Assembly (NCBI GenBank): GCA_030544235.1 | Contig: CM060477.1 | Location: 26,756,038 to 26,820,037 of the forward strand | Direction of reading: 5' to 3' | DNA from: Lepturacanthus savala | Lineage: Eukaryota; Chordata; Actinopteri; Scombriformes; Trichiuridae | Length of the DNA: 64,000 nt | In this document: positions 28,196-42,236 of the stretch, one piece after another | Position numbering within the stretch: the stretch's first letter is position 1 | Layout: every line of letters begins with the position of its first letter | Position numbers and translations under genes: made by a program | Notes under the pieces: model-generated | Databases searched by the model: none | What the model was told of the DNA's origin: nothing | What the model saw: only the letters and a program-made list of their open reading frames with translations

Positions 28196-30417
28196 TAGAG
28201 TCCTGTGACCTGGCACAGCGTTTTTTAAGAAAAAGGACAAGACACACATCCCCAAAAAATACAATTTTTTTCTGAATTCAGCATGGCTCTAATTGAGTTT
28301 TTCTTTTATTCAGATCGCACAACTAAAGCTAATACTTTGAACTGATGTAGAGAACAATAGGAGTTTCACAATTTCATACAACAGAATGGCTTGGTTTGCT
28401 TTAAGAATATGGTGCTGCTATTCTCTTTAAGACAGGAGGGATGCCAAACTGTCCCTGGCTTCTACTTCTAGTTCAGACTGCAAAGGTGTGTGAGGTTAAA
28501 ATGGGAGCTGTATCTGTCTCTGACTTCAACCACTTCAACCAGATTTGTACCAATCATCTTTATTTCACAACTGAGAATAAATCAAGTGGAGTCTATTCTT
28601 TCTCACTCAATTTATCTTCCCATTGAACCTGTTACACATCATCTGAGCTGATGTCTTTATCCCCTTTCCACTACATGGTACCAGCTTGACTCCACTCCAG
28701 TTGCCTTTTTGGTTTTCCATTAGTAAGAAATGCCTTGTATCTAGTTTCTGGTACCAAGGTAACAGCAAGCTGACCTGGTATTAAAAGATGGTATAAAAAC
28801 ACTGCAGACTGCTGACTGTTCGGTCATTCCTCAGCAAAAGAATCATTGCTTGAAAGCAGCACTTACACACGAGGAAACAAACAACAGATATGTCTGTTTT
28901 TTTTTTCTTTTTTAAATAACAGCTATTACCTTAAAAGTTCTCAAAGAAGAGAAAGGCCTTCCATCTGTTCAAAACTGGTCCTAAATCGTTGGTCTTCCAT
29001 ATTTTAAGAATGAAAAGGCATAGTTCGTATTTAACCAGTGATAGTCATACTTGCAAGCTCCACCCTACATAATAAGCGCTTCACCTGTACATTTCACTTT
29101 TGTTCAGTGTACAGTGGCTCACATTATATATTAAAAATGAAATCTCATCAGTTGGAAATATCTTGTATTTAGATCAATATTGAGTAATTAGTCCAATATT
29201 TAGTAAACTCTGGAGTAAACACAAACCCGCTTGGCACCAGGTGGAGGTGTCAAGTGTGGCTTATCAGTCAGTCCCTCCCACTAATGAGGATGACTAAATC
29301 TACCTGGTGGCCTCAGCAGTAGGTAACAATAGCACTTCTAACTGGAACGCCATTTTATCCAATCAGAAGGCTAGAGCACTCCATAAGTCTCCATGGATAC
29401 AACTTCTTGTTTATCATCACACAATGTGAATAATTGCGTTTTTGCAGAAATTATGTCTACCAAAGACAAGAGTTGATCATAAAGTCGCAAAAGATTGGCT
29501 TGGAAGAGATAACTCTGAAAAGCATTTTAGAAATAGGGTCAAGTGGGAGGGGAAGACGATATTTCTTCTGGATTATATAGTAGGATATGCTACAATAAAG
29601 TACTAGTCCTGCAGGTGGCAGCAATGCAACTGTTTTGGATGGCAGCTACCTTAAAACCCCGAAGAAGAAGAAGAAGAAGAAGAAGAAGAAGAAACTGCGC
29701 TTTTCCTGATTTGCATGAATGACTTTCAGTACTTTTTTATTATTTTTAACAGACACTGCACTTGACATTAGCTCAAAGTTGTAGCATCTTTTCCTAAGAG
29801 CCCACATGTGTGGTGTTTAGGAAACCTTGGTAAATTGTAGCTCCTACTGAATTCTACAGCCTGTCAACACATATGCATGCACAGTTAAGTCGAGCTATGG
29901 TAATTGCTCAACTCCATCTACCCAGACTACTGTCCTTCTCCCAGTCAGTCTCCCATTATGTCACCTCTGCTATCCAAGGTGGTGATACACACTCTTTAGT
30001 TTGCACCATCAACCTTTTTTGACAACAATTGGAAAGACTGGTAAACTAGCAATTTAGCAACCTAGAAGTACACAGGTATGATGGACAACCTTGCATTTAC
30101 ATGCAAAATGTAATTTGTGCTTGCTCTATTTATAAAGTTACAGGCTACTTCTGGTTTGAGTTTCTGTTTATGTTATACACGCTGTTTGGCTTAACCTCTA
30201 GCACAGATCCAAGTCCAATTTCAATTCACATTATCTGGGTGTGTTAGTCTGACTTTGCAAGTTTGATTTCAATCAAGCTAAAATGTTTACATGTACTTTA
30301 AAAGTTCTGTTTTAGTCAGACTAACGCAATAATTTGATTTTCAAGTCTCACATAAACATACTGAGTCAGTAATTTAGCCAATTAGCCTAAACCTGAAAAT
30401 ATGAATAATAGTCATTG
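28196..30417. other. Intergenic, no gene recognised
   Basis: I see only a GAA/AAG simple repeat near 29664-29696 and AT-rich sequence. No family domain, splice pattern or RNA gene can be supported. A short frame at 28441-28626 has no features. Confidence 0.4.
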
Positions 30418-30425
30418 GTTTATTG

Positions 30426-31713
30426 CAGGGGTCTCAAACCCACGGCCCGTGGGCCAAATGTGGCCCGCTGGACACTAGTTTGAGGCCCCCGCCTTGATAT
30501 GAAAGTTTAATGTTAGTACGGCCTGCACGAGTTTAGTACGGTGGCCGGGAACCCTCAATGCTGCAAATAAAAGAAACGCTGCAAACAAAAAGAAATGGCG
30601 CTGCAAATAAAAGGAATGAAGTGAATTACCAGGGACTATTATTGGTAGTTTTTTATGTGAGCGAAGAAGAAGGATACGAAGAAGAGGAGGTGTTGTAAAG
30701 CAGAAGTAATTAGGGGGCAAATAATTGTTTCTCCAGTAGGTGCCGCTATATGACCATTATGACCGGCAAGGATGATTGATGAAGAAGACTGGAGGTTCCG
30801 CGCATGTGCGGGTTATTGTTCTCCCCGTGACTGAGAGGGATTTATCGTTTTTTCTAATCCGGATAAAAAGTGGATACTCGGCATCTGTGTGTTGTGGTCA
30901 TTTTCATTCGCAAGTTACCACATATTTTTTGGAGGAATACGAAGAAGAAACAATTATTTGCCCCCTAATTACTTCTGCTTTACAACACCTCTTCTTCTTC
31001 GCTCACATAAAAAACTACAGGTGCACCGCCAATAATAGTCCCCGGCAATTCACTTCCGTTGTGTAGTTTTCTTTTATTTGCAGCATAGAGGGTTCCCAGT
31101 CACCGTAGTTAGCACTACCTCCGTGCTAAATAGTTCGGTCTGTGTGCCTACGGTGCCAAGCACCAGCCTGAATACACGTGTAAACCACGGATGTAATCAA
31201 CCTGTCACTGTAGCAGCAGTGCTGAATACACGTGTAAAGCACGGATGTAAACAACCCGCTGCTGCTGCCTTCCCCAGTGCTGCTGAATACACATTTAAAG
31301 AGATAAACAACATGCTGGTGTGGCTGTCACCGGAGCCGGGTGCTCCGAAGCACCAGACCTGACGTTACACGTGCACAAGAACGGGGAAAATTAGTGCTAA
31401 GAGGCTAACATGGAGCTAACTCTATTACATACGCACACAAGCAAAGTTTTATGTGTGTGTATCCATGTTAGCATTAGCTCCATGCTAGCCACTAGCCTAA
31501 CTTTTCAAACTTTATTACTTTTTTTATTTGATTAACTTAATATTAAACGGCCACCACAAACACTTTGTGTTACCATGGTTTGTGACCTTCAACCAATCAC
31601 TAACTGTGCCGTGCTGATGTCATATGTAGGCACAGGACCCCATAGCAGGACCCTACCTACCAGCGGAAATGACGTTCTTTGTATGTCAGCTGAACACTAA
31701 AACTGGAACACAG

Positions 31714-31757
<44 letters not shown>

Positions 31758-31789
31758 GGCCCTCAGGTAAATTGAGTTTGAGACCCCTG
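30426..31789. mobile_element. Non-autonomous hAT-type element, 1,364 bp
   Basis: Ends CAGGGGTCTCAAAC / GTTTGAGACCCCTG are inverted. Flanks are GTTTATTG (30418-30425) and GCTTATTG (31790-31797), an 8-bp duplication with one change, the hAT mark. No transposase is present. Inside, 30600-30731 and 30947-31084 form an inverted repeat of over 100 bp. Two and a half copies of a GAATACACGTGTAAA unit lie at 31169-31300, and a TA run at 31719-31757 sits next to the right end. It belongs to the widespread vertebrate GGCCCGCGGGCC-type family. Confidence 0.85.
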
Positions 31790-31805
31790 GCTTATTGGAT
31801 CTGTT

Positions 31806-32027
31806 CGGTTCTTAAACTTTTTTAAATCAATGACCCCCAAACCTACATAAATTATACTATGGACCCCATCTGATAATAGTTTCATTTTTAGATGTTTTAT
31901 TGCAAAATGTTTATGAAGCTCATGATCAAAACAATCATAAATTCGGCCATTATGCATGGAATTATAGTGAAAAAGGATGATTCCTTGAGAATCCCTAGAC
32001 CAAAACCACAAGCTTTGAGAACCACTG
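31806..32027. mobile_element. Short hAT-like MITE
   Basis: About 220 bp with imperfect inverted ends (CGGTTCTTAAACTTTTT at left; AGCTTTGAGAACCACTG at right), like common CAGTGGTTCTCAAA elements. I could not find a clear target duplication. Confidence 0.55.
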
Positions 32028-33867
32028 CTCTATGGGTATTAAGTAATATCTGCTGCATTGGTTCAAGTAAATGATTGAAAGTAAAATTTTTACTCAGTAT
32101 TCTACTCTACTGCAGTAAAAGATCAGACTACTTATTCTTGCTATGGTGAAAGAAAGGCACCAGTCAGCAGGACAGACACTATTTGGTCATTTCTTGCCTG
32201 ACACAGCACGAATTCCCTGCAGTACTACAAGATGACACAGATTGGGTTGGCATATGCTCGCCCTGCAACTCCACTGTGGTGTCTCAACATATTGTCATGA
32301 ATCATAGCTACTGGAGCTTGACACACTGTATAGAATATATATAATAATATCTTTCACCTGTCACTCAAAATTCTAAACATTTGCACATGTTCACAGCTAG
32401 CTGGGTCCAATTATTCCCTCTCGACGCTACCGAATTAGGCAGGTGCTGCTTTTATAGACTCCTGCACTGTCTGAGACGCACAGCACAGCTGAGTGGGCGG
32501 GCACAGGAAATATTTCCTCTAATTATTCTTGGGTTTGTGTCGGGAAAAGGAGAGCACAAAGCAAGAGTACCTTGCTGCAGGAAGATGACACCATACATCA
32601 TCTAACAATTTGATTTCTCCATTGGACGTCACATGACCTCCCAGTATTTTTTCAAATAAAATGCGAGAACATGTTTCATAGTTTGAGCTTATTGCAGATG
32701 TTAACAATATATATTTTTTAATTTTGGATGATGACACTGTTCTCTATGTATTATTTTCATAGGATGAGTTGAAACCAAAGTCATGTGACCTCTGCATCTC
32801 CTCAGCGGATATTGGTCTTTTTCATGTCTTTTTTTGGATGACTTAAAACAACATGTTTTTTAAAAAACAAAAAATAAAATTTGTATTTCTTTTTATAGGA
32901 TGAGTTAAATCAACATTTTTAAAATTCTTTATTTGAACATATCATCGATACATAAGTCCACAAATATTTTACATATCCAATACAATGTCATCATTACATG
33001 GTACTTTACAAAATGCAAGACAAAAATGTTAACATTAATTACTATGTTACATATTTGAATAATGTTAGGGGAAAAATAGGGAAAAGTTCTTCTACTGCAG
33101 TTATTGACCCCGGGTGACTTCTGGGATATGTAGTGTTGTTCGCTTGCATACTGCAAAATATGACATGATGTCATAAACCATCCTAGTTGAAAGATCACTA
33201 AGGTATTCAGATGTTCTACATAGTGGATTCCTCATTTTTGCCTATTAGGTAGGTGGAATTAGGTGGTTTCAGATGTGGCACCATCTTGATGTATGTGTAC
33301 CTGTGTTTTCTAGGTCCACGAAGAGGTTTCCATTGAAACTATTGAAAATGTCGGGTCTCAACAGGCTTTCCCTCACCGGGGGCTGAAGAAAGTTTAATTT
33401 ATTACACCGGCACGTGTGTCCACTTGCTAACCTGATCATGAACACGGACATGAATGACCAACAAGTGCTTATCTCTATGTGAGAAGTGCCATACCCACAG
33501 CCAGTCATATCTCTGTTGTGTATGACTATAATGAACACGGCATTGCTGGAAAAGAATTGCGATTCCTTCTGTTGATAAGCAGTAGCACACATCTCCCAAT
33601 GGTGCCTTTGCACACTGCAAAACCCGTGCAGAGATTTTGAATCTCTGATTCATTTCATTCATCCGGTAGTTTTTCATGCTGTGAATGCATCACTGGCAGG
33701 TTCAACTAAATCATGCTCTCCTTGTGATTTCTCATGTCTTCAGGTTGTTTTTTTAACCCTCTATTGCATGAAATATTACTTCGACATGGTAAAACATGTT
33801 TTGAATGGTTTTATTACTTAAAATGGCACAAATAATAGATATATTAAAAAAAATTGCAAAAATTGTA
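32028..33867. other. Intergenic, no gene recognised
   Basis: AT-rich, no domain-bearing frame. The block near 32380-32590 is GC-richer but has no recognisable product. Confidence 0.4.
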
Positions 33868-34140
33868 AACATAGTCTCAGGATAGTTTCAAGCTTTGTGC
33901 GTCAATTGGACAATCTAAGTCAAAACTGGACAATCCATTAGGTTATATACACAAGGAATTTTCCATATTTGCATATTGTTGCCATATATTAACAAATCTA
34001 TTTTAGCATATAAGGAAACAAAAATTATAAAAAAAAATCTATTAAATTGAAGTTCATTTTTTAATTTTGCAAAAAAAACTGGTAAACAGGATATCCTGGT
34101 CATGTGACCTCATAAATTGTAATTCCTTCAAAAATAAGCC

Positions 34141-34171
<31 letters not shown>

Positions 34172-34345
34172 ACACTTTACTACACTAACAACAAAATTGA
34201 ATTAAATGTAAAAGAAAATAAATAAATAAATAATGACAATAATAAAGTTTGAAAATTGTATGTCCTTCAAAATAAAAGCCCCCTTTTCACACTTAGCTGT
34301 AAAAACTATTTTATATCATAGTTTTTTTAGAAAAATTAAGATAAA
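33868..34345. repeat. Unidentified dispersed repeat, copy 1
   Basis: Shares with 38490-38835, 54680-54960 and 61995-62335 the order CTCAGGATAGTTTCA, GCATATTGTTGCC, TTTTAGCATAT, CAGGATATCCTGGTCATGTG and a CTTAGCTGTAAAA-like end. It is split by a poly-C and CA run at 34139-34173. No coding frame. Confidence 0.6.
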
Positions 34346-36341
34346 GTAAAACACTGTGCAATAGAGGGTTAACTGCATGGTCCCATATTGGAAAAACACA
34401 CCGACTCAATGAGAACTGACACCCAACGCATATATGTAAACATTCAAAATGACGTGTGCTTTTTTATTTGGAGGAAGTTTAACCATTTCTGACATTCTGT
34501 TAAAGCTGCTTTGAACAGGAGAGAATTAGCAGGAACCAGGAAATAAAATCAGAACATGCTCCTGTTTGTGTAAAAAGAATCACTTTTCTCTTGACCCTGA
34601 GATGAAAACTTAGATAAAATAATAATAATGTTATTTTTTAACATGTCTTCCATGTTTCAAATTTCCCAGTATGAAGGGACTTTTTCATTATACAGCTACA
34701 AAGGGAGCTGAAAGTGGTGAGAGAGTGTTCTATCCACTCGCCTGGTATCACGACATGAAAAGAACACAAATATGACCTCAGATTCATTCGGGAAGACCTT
34801 AAGATGTGACTTGCATACAGGTTCAAGCTCAAAATATGCTTTCATTTAATGAAGGGGCCAGTGAGTGACATGAAGTTCTGCTACAGCTCCACATTTATAG
34901 ATAATCTGCTTCATAGAGGGACAATCGAAGCAAGCATCTCTTTGTATTCTTCAGTAATGACAGAAAATTACATCCTAGAGATGTAAATCTGCATTAACAT
35001 CATATTTAGTTCTTAACAATTCCTGTTGTCAGTGATATTGAACTCTTGAAGGATACATTATGTTTGATGACATTCAAGCACATTTTGAATCCAGACACCT
35101 GACTGTAGTTAGTAACCTGCTCACAGTTGATCCTTGAGACCAGACAGTCCAGGCAAGATTAATTTCACTGTTTTGTACAGTTTTATCACAATGTCAGTCC
35201 TGCATTTATGCAAGAATAGCTCACATTTTTATGTTTGGGCAAAAGGAACAGTTTTATTTGAGTCTATAAACTATTGAAAACAATTCCCCCCAAATTTCCA
35301 ATATGACATATTATCATTTTAAGCATTTATTTTATTTATTATATTAAAATATTTTCAGACCTCAAACAATACAAAGAAACAAGATCAAATTTATTTTAAA
35401 CAACATAATACTAATGGTTACACTTAGGATGAGTTCATAAATTAATATTTGGTCAAATCACCTTTTTTAATCCCAGCAGTCTTGGCATACTCTCCACAGT
35501 CTTTACCATTGTTCCTGGTGACTTTATTCCACTCCTGGTTCCTCTTTAAGCAGAATGAGGTGTTCATGTGTTGGAATTCAACAGATGCTGGAATGGAATG
35601 CCTGGAATACATGTAGAGATGCTGATTTCAGGAAAAAAAAATTGCAATGGACTCTTATTATTTCCAGAGCTTTATATATTGCCCCCTGTAATGAGGACCA
35701 AAAATACAAAAAATAGACCTTGGACTTATTTTTTTGACTTTTATTTATTTATTTTATTTTGAAAAGTAACGCCTAAAATGTAAAACACATTAACTGACTT
35801 TTCTCTGCCTTTTTCCTTCTTGTCTGTATTGTATAATACAAATACATAAATATACACTTATTGAAAACCTTGAAGCCGCTGTATTTTTATTGGGGGACAA
35901 GTACTTATACTCTGAATATAATATGATATCACTGTGAATGGGAATTGTCCTCTGCATATGATAAAAGTGGAATTTCATTTATATTTTTATTTTCGTTCAT
36001 ATATGATGACATTTGTTATTTTGATTAATTAAATACTGGAAATGTATTTGGATAATATGTAAAATATTATTATACCAACTGCATGCAAATACATAATACA
36101 TAAATACAAATACAAGCAAGTTTCAAGAAAGTACACTATCTGAATGAATAAAATAATACATTAAATCTTAAATTTTAATGGTGCTGGGCTATAGTCTCCA
36201 CAAAAATGGGCTACAGGGTTCCCATTTGAAGTCCCCACAAAAAGCAATATCATAAGACACACAACACATACTTTAGCATGAAAACACACATTAAAAAGTA
36301 AAATGAAAGTGTTCTGCTAAAAGTGATTTTTGCTATCCCCC

Positions 36342-36345
<4 letters not shown>
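34346..36345. other. Intergenic, nothing recognised
   Basis: AT-rich sequence with no supported gene. 35380-35560 looks like a degraded DNA transposon piece, but I cannot name it. Confidence 0.35.

Positions 36346-36377
<32 letters not shown>
36346..36377. repeat. CA microsatellite
   Basis: Continuous CA dinucleotides. The flanks are ordinary. Confidence 0.95.
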
Positions 36378-36380
<3 letters not shown>

Positions 36381-36870
36381 CCCAGAAGAGCATTTGATGC
36401 ACCTACAGGTACCAGCAGTAATGAAGATTGTGGCTACAGTAATATGCAGGCATGTAATTAAGGAACAGTTTTGCAGTTTGGGTCATGCCAATCTGTGGCA
36501 GAGCACCACACATTAACTGCTCACTCATCTCACACTTACATCTAATGGCCAACGAGCGCAGCGGGCATATGTGGTAATTAGGCAAGGTAATTGCCATTTG
36601 ATACGTAAGGTTAGAGTGTTGAGAAGGAGGGATGTTCCAGTGATGCCCCAGCACTGATTATCACAGTGATTTAGCTGTCAGAGAAGGCTCCAGTTCTGTC
36701 TGCTTTCTATAGAGCACAGTTTGATAGTGTTACACCACAGAATGTGTTATTAACTACCCACACGGATTTAAATGGTTAAGAAAGGTATAGAAATGTAGGT
36801 TTGAAGATCAGGAAATAATAATTCAGCTGAACTCTCTTTTAAAATGCACAATTTGAAACAGGGGCGGAGG

Positions 36871-37139
36871 GGAGGGGCGACATGGTAGAGTAGGGGTTAG
36901 CGCTGTTACCTCACAGCAAGAAGGTTCAAGACCTCCTTGGTCCTGGGTCTGGGACCTTTCTGTGTGGAGTTTGCATGTTCTCCCCGTGTCTGCGTGGGTT
37001 TTCACCAGGTACTCCAGCTTCCTCCCACAGTCCAAAAACATGCTGAGGTTAATTGGAGACTCTAAATTGCCCATATGTGTGAATGTGTGAGTGAATGGTG
37101 TGTGTGCCCCATGATTGGCTGACGACCGTCTGGGGTGTA
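36871..37139 (+). mobile_element. tRNA-derived SINE, copy 2
   Basis: The only + copy. The head GGGGCGACATGGTAGAGTAGGGG-like run (from about 36871) has the A-box position and CAAGAAGGTTCAAGACC the B box. The 3' part is cut at 37139, so the GACT tail is absent. Confidence 0.8.
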
Positions 37140-37302
37140 AAAAAAAATCAGTGGTGAGACTTGATTAAAAGTAATTAATCTAATAAATTAGAGGTTTTGT
37201 AATTAATGAATCACTTCATAATCAAAAGTGACTCTCTATTGCACAGTGCTGCCATATGGCAACAATTAATTTATCTTCAGTTTTCCAAAAAGTAGTGATA
37301 TT

Positions 37303-38478
37303 CCGTATTGGCCTGAATATAAGGCCGTGGTTTTTGCATTGAAATAAAAGTGGGGGTCATCTTACATACGGGGTCTAGACATTATACCCATTCACCCAAA
37401 GTGTGGTACGCGCACCTCTGGGGGTGCGCGAGCGGCCACTCGGGGTTGCGCACGCTAAAAAACGTGATGATGGTCTGTAGTATTTTTAGTAAAGTTTTTT
37501 CAAAGTGTGGTTTTCTGACACAATAAAGAATCTAAATAAATGTTTTATTTGTCATATTAAATGGAATTCAATATCCCGTTATACAACTTCTCTCTGTTTA
37601 GACATGATGACACTTTATTTTTTTTTGGTGCGTCATTATTCCTGCATCAGGCGTCACACGCAGTCAAGTCCAGTCACTGGAGTCACACTCACATTTCTGC
37701 AGATTAGTGGAGATGTGGTTGAAGCAGAGACTTCACGCTGTTATTGATCGTGTTGCAGGAAAAAAGATGTTTGTAAACATGGACACAGCAGATGAAGCAG
37801 CTGCTGATGATGTTTGTTATTTATCAATAATGACTCAGCGAGCGGTGAATACACCAGCATGTAAAGCAGAGAGGTAGAGACATTACACTGTTACTGAGCT
37901 GAGAAACGGCAGCGGAGAAAACAACAGGCGCTGCTGAGATGTTGAGTTGGTTATATAAAGTGGAGCTGATATATCGTCAACCAGGTTGGATATAGATGGG
38001 GGTGACGGATAAAAAAGTTTGGGAACCGCTGCATGAATGCTGAACTTAACTCCCCAGGCTAATGCGAACCCCTGTCACGAAGAAGAAATATAAAAATAGT
38101 GGTAAGAAAGAAAAGAGAAGAAAATAAGAGAAGAGATAACAGAAAATGGAGAAATGTAGCGACAATCTGGAGAAAAGTGTGTTGAAGATCGGCCAGGTTA
38201 ACCGGCAGCTGAGGAGACGTTCTGATGCAAACTTCAAGATGATGATGATAAATGAGGCAGAGTCGAGGCTGTGAAATATGGTGTCACAGAGTGTAATGTA
38301 CGGAGATGGAGAGCTCAAAAAGATCACCTAAAAAATGCTCAGAGTCAGAGAAAAGCTTTCCATGGTCCTCAGAGCGGAATTAAAATTTGGTGTTCAAAAA
38401 GTCTTTTTTCAAACTTGAGTCTTGAAAAAGAGGGGGTCGTCTTGTAATCAGGGTCGTCTTATATTCGGGCCAATACGG
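37303..38478 (+). mobile_element. Non-autonomous DNA element with CCGTATTGG ends, copy 1
   Basis: Inverted ends CCGTATTGGCC...GAATATAAG at 37303 and its mirror at 38478. About 1.18 kb with no transposase. An inverted partial copy is at 41319-41820, and both share the 450-bp segment read in different orientation. The ACCGTATT-type end and a TA-flanked second copy suggest a Tigger/pogo-like family, by inference. Confidence 0.7.
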
Positions 38479-38489
38479 TAATATCTATG

Positions 38490-38835
38490 TTTTACAGTTA
38501 GGTGTGAAAAGGGGGCTTTTATTTTTGACATTTGACATTTTGATACAATTTATGAGATCACATGACCAGGATATCCTGTTTTCATAATTGTCTCACAACC
38601 AAAGGTTGTCTTTCATTCAGAATTTGGGAACATTTTCACTAAATAAAAAATGACCTTTAATTTTTATTAAATTTTAAATTCATTTTTTTCTAATATGCTA
38701 AAATAGATTTGTTACCATATGGCACCAATATGTATATATAAAATCCCTAGTTCATACAACCTAATGGAAACCCACTAACTATCCTGAGACTAATGTTTAC
38801 AACTGTTATATTTCTTACATATATTTATTATTATA
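38490..38835. repeat. Unidentified dispersed repeat, copy 2
   Basis: Starts just after the CCGTATTGG element and reads in the opposite direction to the copy at 33868: TTACAGTTAGGTGTGAAAAG, then CATGACCAGGATATCCTG, then AATATGCTAAAATAGATT. See the copy at 33868. Confidence 0.6.
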
Positions 38836-41253
38836 AAATTAGTGAAAACCTGTTTAAATCTCCAACTCTGCAATTCAATTATTATCGTTCTCAGTTTTCT
38901 TCACAATGTTTTCAGCATTTGTCAAGATCTGTAATTGAACTCTAGTTGAAATCCAAAAATAAAACTGCTCATTGAATCCATTCTTAGTGATCATTCAGCA
39001 GTGGCCGCCAGTTTCTCTTCCAAACTGTTGCATATGCCAGAGTTTATATATTTCAGGAGAATGTGTAATTTGTTAATTTTATCTTCCCTCAATGACAACA
39101 AGCTGGTTAATGATTCATCTTGCACCTGCTTGGTTTTCACACCCGTTCCCACTTGGACATGGACACGAGGCGGCCGCTCCTTTGTGCCAGCGATGACCAC
39201 ACAAGTTTGAGGGGAAAATAGCAATCAGAACAGATTGTACAATAGTTTTTCTTGTTTTATATATATAAGGGTTAGCAAGCTCTCAAAGCAGAGCTTGAGT
39301 TTCAAAGTGGACAGATTTCGCTGTTTTCCCCCTCGTTGGTGGTCAGCCATGACAGGCCCGGACCCACTGGAATCAGCTCATCCTGATACCTAGAACTCAT
39401 TTGTAGGGGACATGTTGTCTCCTTCAGCTGTAAAGACATCAGCCGTGAAGCCGTGTCGCTCCTCAGCAGCGCGAAAAAAAGAACGATTGCGCCGGTGAGG
39501 GGAGATGAAAACGTTTAGTCTCAGCTTGCTAGTTCCTCCAGTGCGGATCAAACAGGGCAATTTTCTGCCCTCCCCTCTTCCAGGCAATCAAAACACTATC
39601 TGTGAAAAACAACACATACACGCCAGATGATTGCCCACTTTTTTTTTCTTGGTAGAAATCTACTCACCAGCTTGGATGATGCTGACAAACTCTCTGGATC
39701 CATTTTTCCTCAATTTCAAAAATTTGTTTTTATTAAATTGCTAATAAGTCATGTGTGCATATGTCATGACTGTATGATGTATTGTTGAAGTCATTAATAA
39801 GTTTTTCTTTTATCCAGGACATAGAATGTTGTACAGAGTGGTGGAAAGTACCATAGCTAAATACATTTACTCAAGCTCTGCACTGTGTAAATACACTTTT
39901 GACCTGCCTGGAAATTACTTTACATTTTCTCTGCTGCATTAACTTGATAGATAAAATCTGTAGTTTTGTCTCGAAGAAGTAAACAATAGAAAAAATAGTA
40001 ACAATAAATATTTAATAAGAGGAGGAAAATTAGTGAAGAAAAAAACAGTTTTCTGCATCAAAGTGACTGAGACAAACTGTAACTAATATGCAATTAATTG
40101 TTCTGTGAACAATAATAATGAATTCATTCATAAATACCTGCTTGGAATCATATTGACCACTTTCTTCATTTCGAATTATTCCTGATTTAGTCTGAATCAG
40201 TGGAACAAAACTAGTAACAATACAGTATTACTACTACTAATTATTTAAAGGTAAAGAGGTTCATAATGCTGAGTAGTTACTAAATAGCCCTATTTAATTA
40301 CTTCCTTTTTGTGCAAATGCAAATACCTGCTTGACCAAAAAGATCCCATTTTGAATGCAGAATTGGAATAGGAATATTTTTGGGTTATGATACACTTCAG
40401 TTGAGGATCTAAATATGTCTTCCTCTGCTGGTTGTACAGAGGTGTACAGATGGCTTTATTTACACATCGTTCCTTTTAAATATCAGACAAAGACCTGCGA
40501 ATCTGAGAGAGCTTGCATCTGAGAGCTGAGACCAAACACATTCATCTGTTTCCTACAGTTTATTCTTGTGTACTTTAAGGATCATTCAAAGGATTATTTA
40601 TGGTGGTGATTCTGTGAGGCGTAAGCGGAGCAGCTGGGACTTGAAAGACAAACAAAACGCGTAACTTTCAACATAATTACATGGTGTTTTGACAGGAACG
40701 GGAGGAAGAAGAGGGCACGCGTTCGCCTTTCCGCCATGTGTGGAGGTTGGGGGGTGGGGGGGGTAGCAGATGCTGCTGGTTGTGAACAGCACAGGATCCA
40801 TGGGTGATCTGATTAGACTTCCTCCGCCTCCCCCCCGTAATGAATTCACAGTGATTGAGTGTGAGGTGACAGTGTGTGAGGTCTCCCTGTCAGTCGCTCC
40901 TCGTCGCCCTGACTCGCACCAGCCACCTCAGCTCAGGCTGCTGCAGACTTAAAATACCGAAGGCTGAAACTGTGGAGGAGAGAGCTGAAGGGCCCTGTCT
41001 GTGCTGCTGTATGACCAGCTGCATCACTCTTTGCATATGCAGGGATTTAAGTTTTCCGATGCTGTGCCGGATTTCCGCCAAGCAGTGCTTGACTGCAGAA
41101 AAAAAAACCTCCCTCTTGAAAAAAAACATGTATAGGCTAATATAAAAAAATGAGATAGTTCGATATCCTCATCCAGTGTTTAGCACGGACCAAATAGCAT
41201 TGTGTGTTCGGGTGGACCCGAGTGAAAACAAAGACGTTAATGTGAACTGTAGA

Positions 41254-41254
<1 letters not shown>
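38836..41254. other. Intergenic, no gene recognised
   Basis: Frames at 38991-39224 and 40770-41145 carry no domain that I know. 40590-41130 is relatively GC-rich and may be worth checking for a conserved non-coding element or an exon, but I have no positive evidence. Confidence 0.35.

Positions 41255-41318
<64 letters not shown>
41255..41318. repeat. AT microsatellite
   Basis: Long AT run, directly against the left end of the second CCGTATTGG element, whose TA-target insertion probably used it. Confidence 0.95.
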
Positions 41319-41320
<2 letters not shown>

Positions 41321-41820
41321 GTATTGGCCCTAATATAAGACGACCCTAATTACAAGACGACCCCCTCTTTTTCAAGACTCAAGTTTGAAAAAAGACTTTT
41401 TGAACACCAAATTTTAATTTCGCTCTGAGGACCATGGAAAGATTTTCTCTGACTCTGAGCATTTTTTAGGTGATCTTTTTGAGCTCTCCATCTCCGTACA
41501 TTACACTCTGTGACACCATATTTCACAGCCTCGACTTTGCCTCATTTATCATCATCATCTTGAAGTTTGCATCAGAACGTCTCCTCAGCTGCCGGTTAAC
41601 CTGGCCGATCTTCGACCCACTTTTCTCCAGATTGTCGCTACGTTTCTCCATTTTCTATTATCTCTTTTCTTTCTTACCGCTATTTTTATTTTTCTTCTTC
41701 GTGACAGGGGTTCACTTTGGCCTGGGGAGTTAAGTTCAGCATTCGTGCAGCAGTTCCAGAACGTTTTTATTCGTCACCCCCATCTATATCCAACCTGGTT
41801 GATGATATATCAGCTCCAGT
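41319..41820 (-). mobile_element. CCGTATTGG element, truncated copy 2
   Basis: Begins CCGTATTGGCC at 41319 beside the AT run and runs to ATATATCAGCTCC near 41818. It is the inverted counterpart of the right ~650 bp of copy 1 (37303-38478) and lacks the other end. It ends just before a hAT-like coding relic. Confidence 0.65.
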
Positions 41821-42236
41821 GTTATGCATGAACTCATTCAAAAGAACGTGTTCACTGAACACGCTCATTTTCCCGTGAACATTGAACTGAACGTAACGTT
41901 TGTAAATAAAGAACTTGAACATAAATTCACTCAAATTATTACACATGAACGACGAGTGTGATGATGAATGAAACGTGAACGAAACAATAAATCTGATCAA
42001 TAGAGTGACAACGCTACTTATAGGCTACTCGCAAAATAATGTTACATTCTACTTCTTCCTGATGACTTCGCCAGAGACCGCATCTGTGTGCAAAGCATCA
42101 TGGGTAATGTAGGGTGTCATATGGAGTTGCTAATGGAATGAATTAGCTCCATAGGCCGCAGACCTGAGTGCGCAAAACCTGCGCTCCTAGCAACAAATAG
42201 GACATGGTGGTGATGGAGAGGGAGCGCATTTGAATT

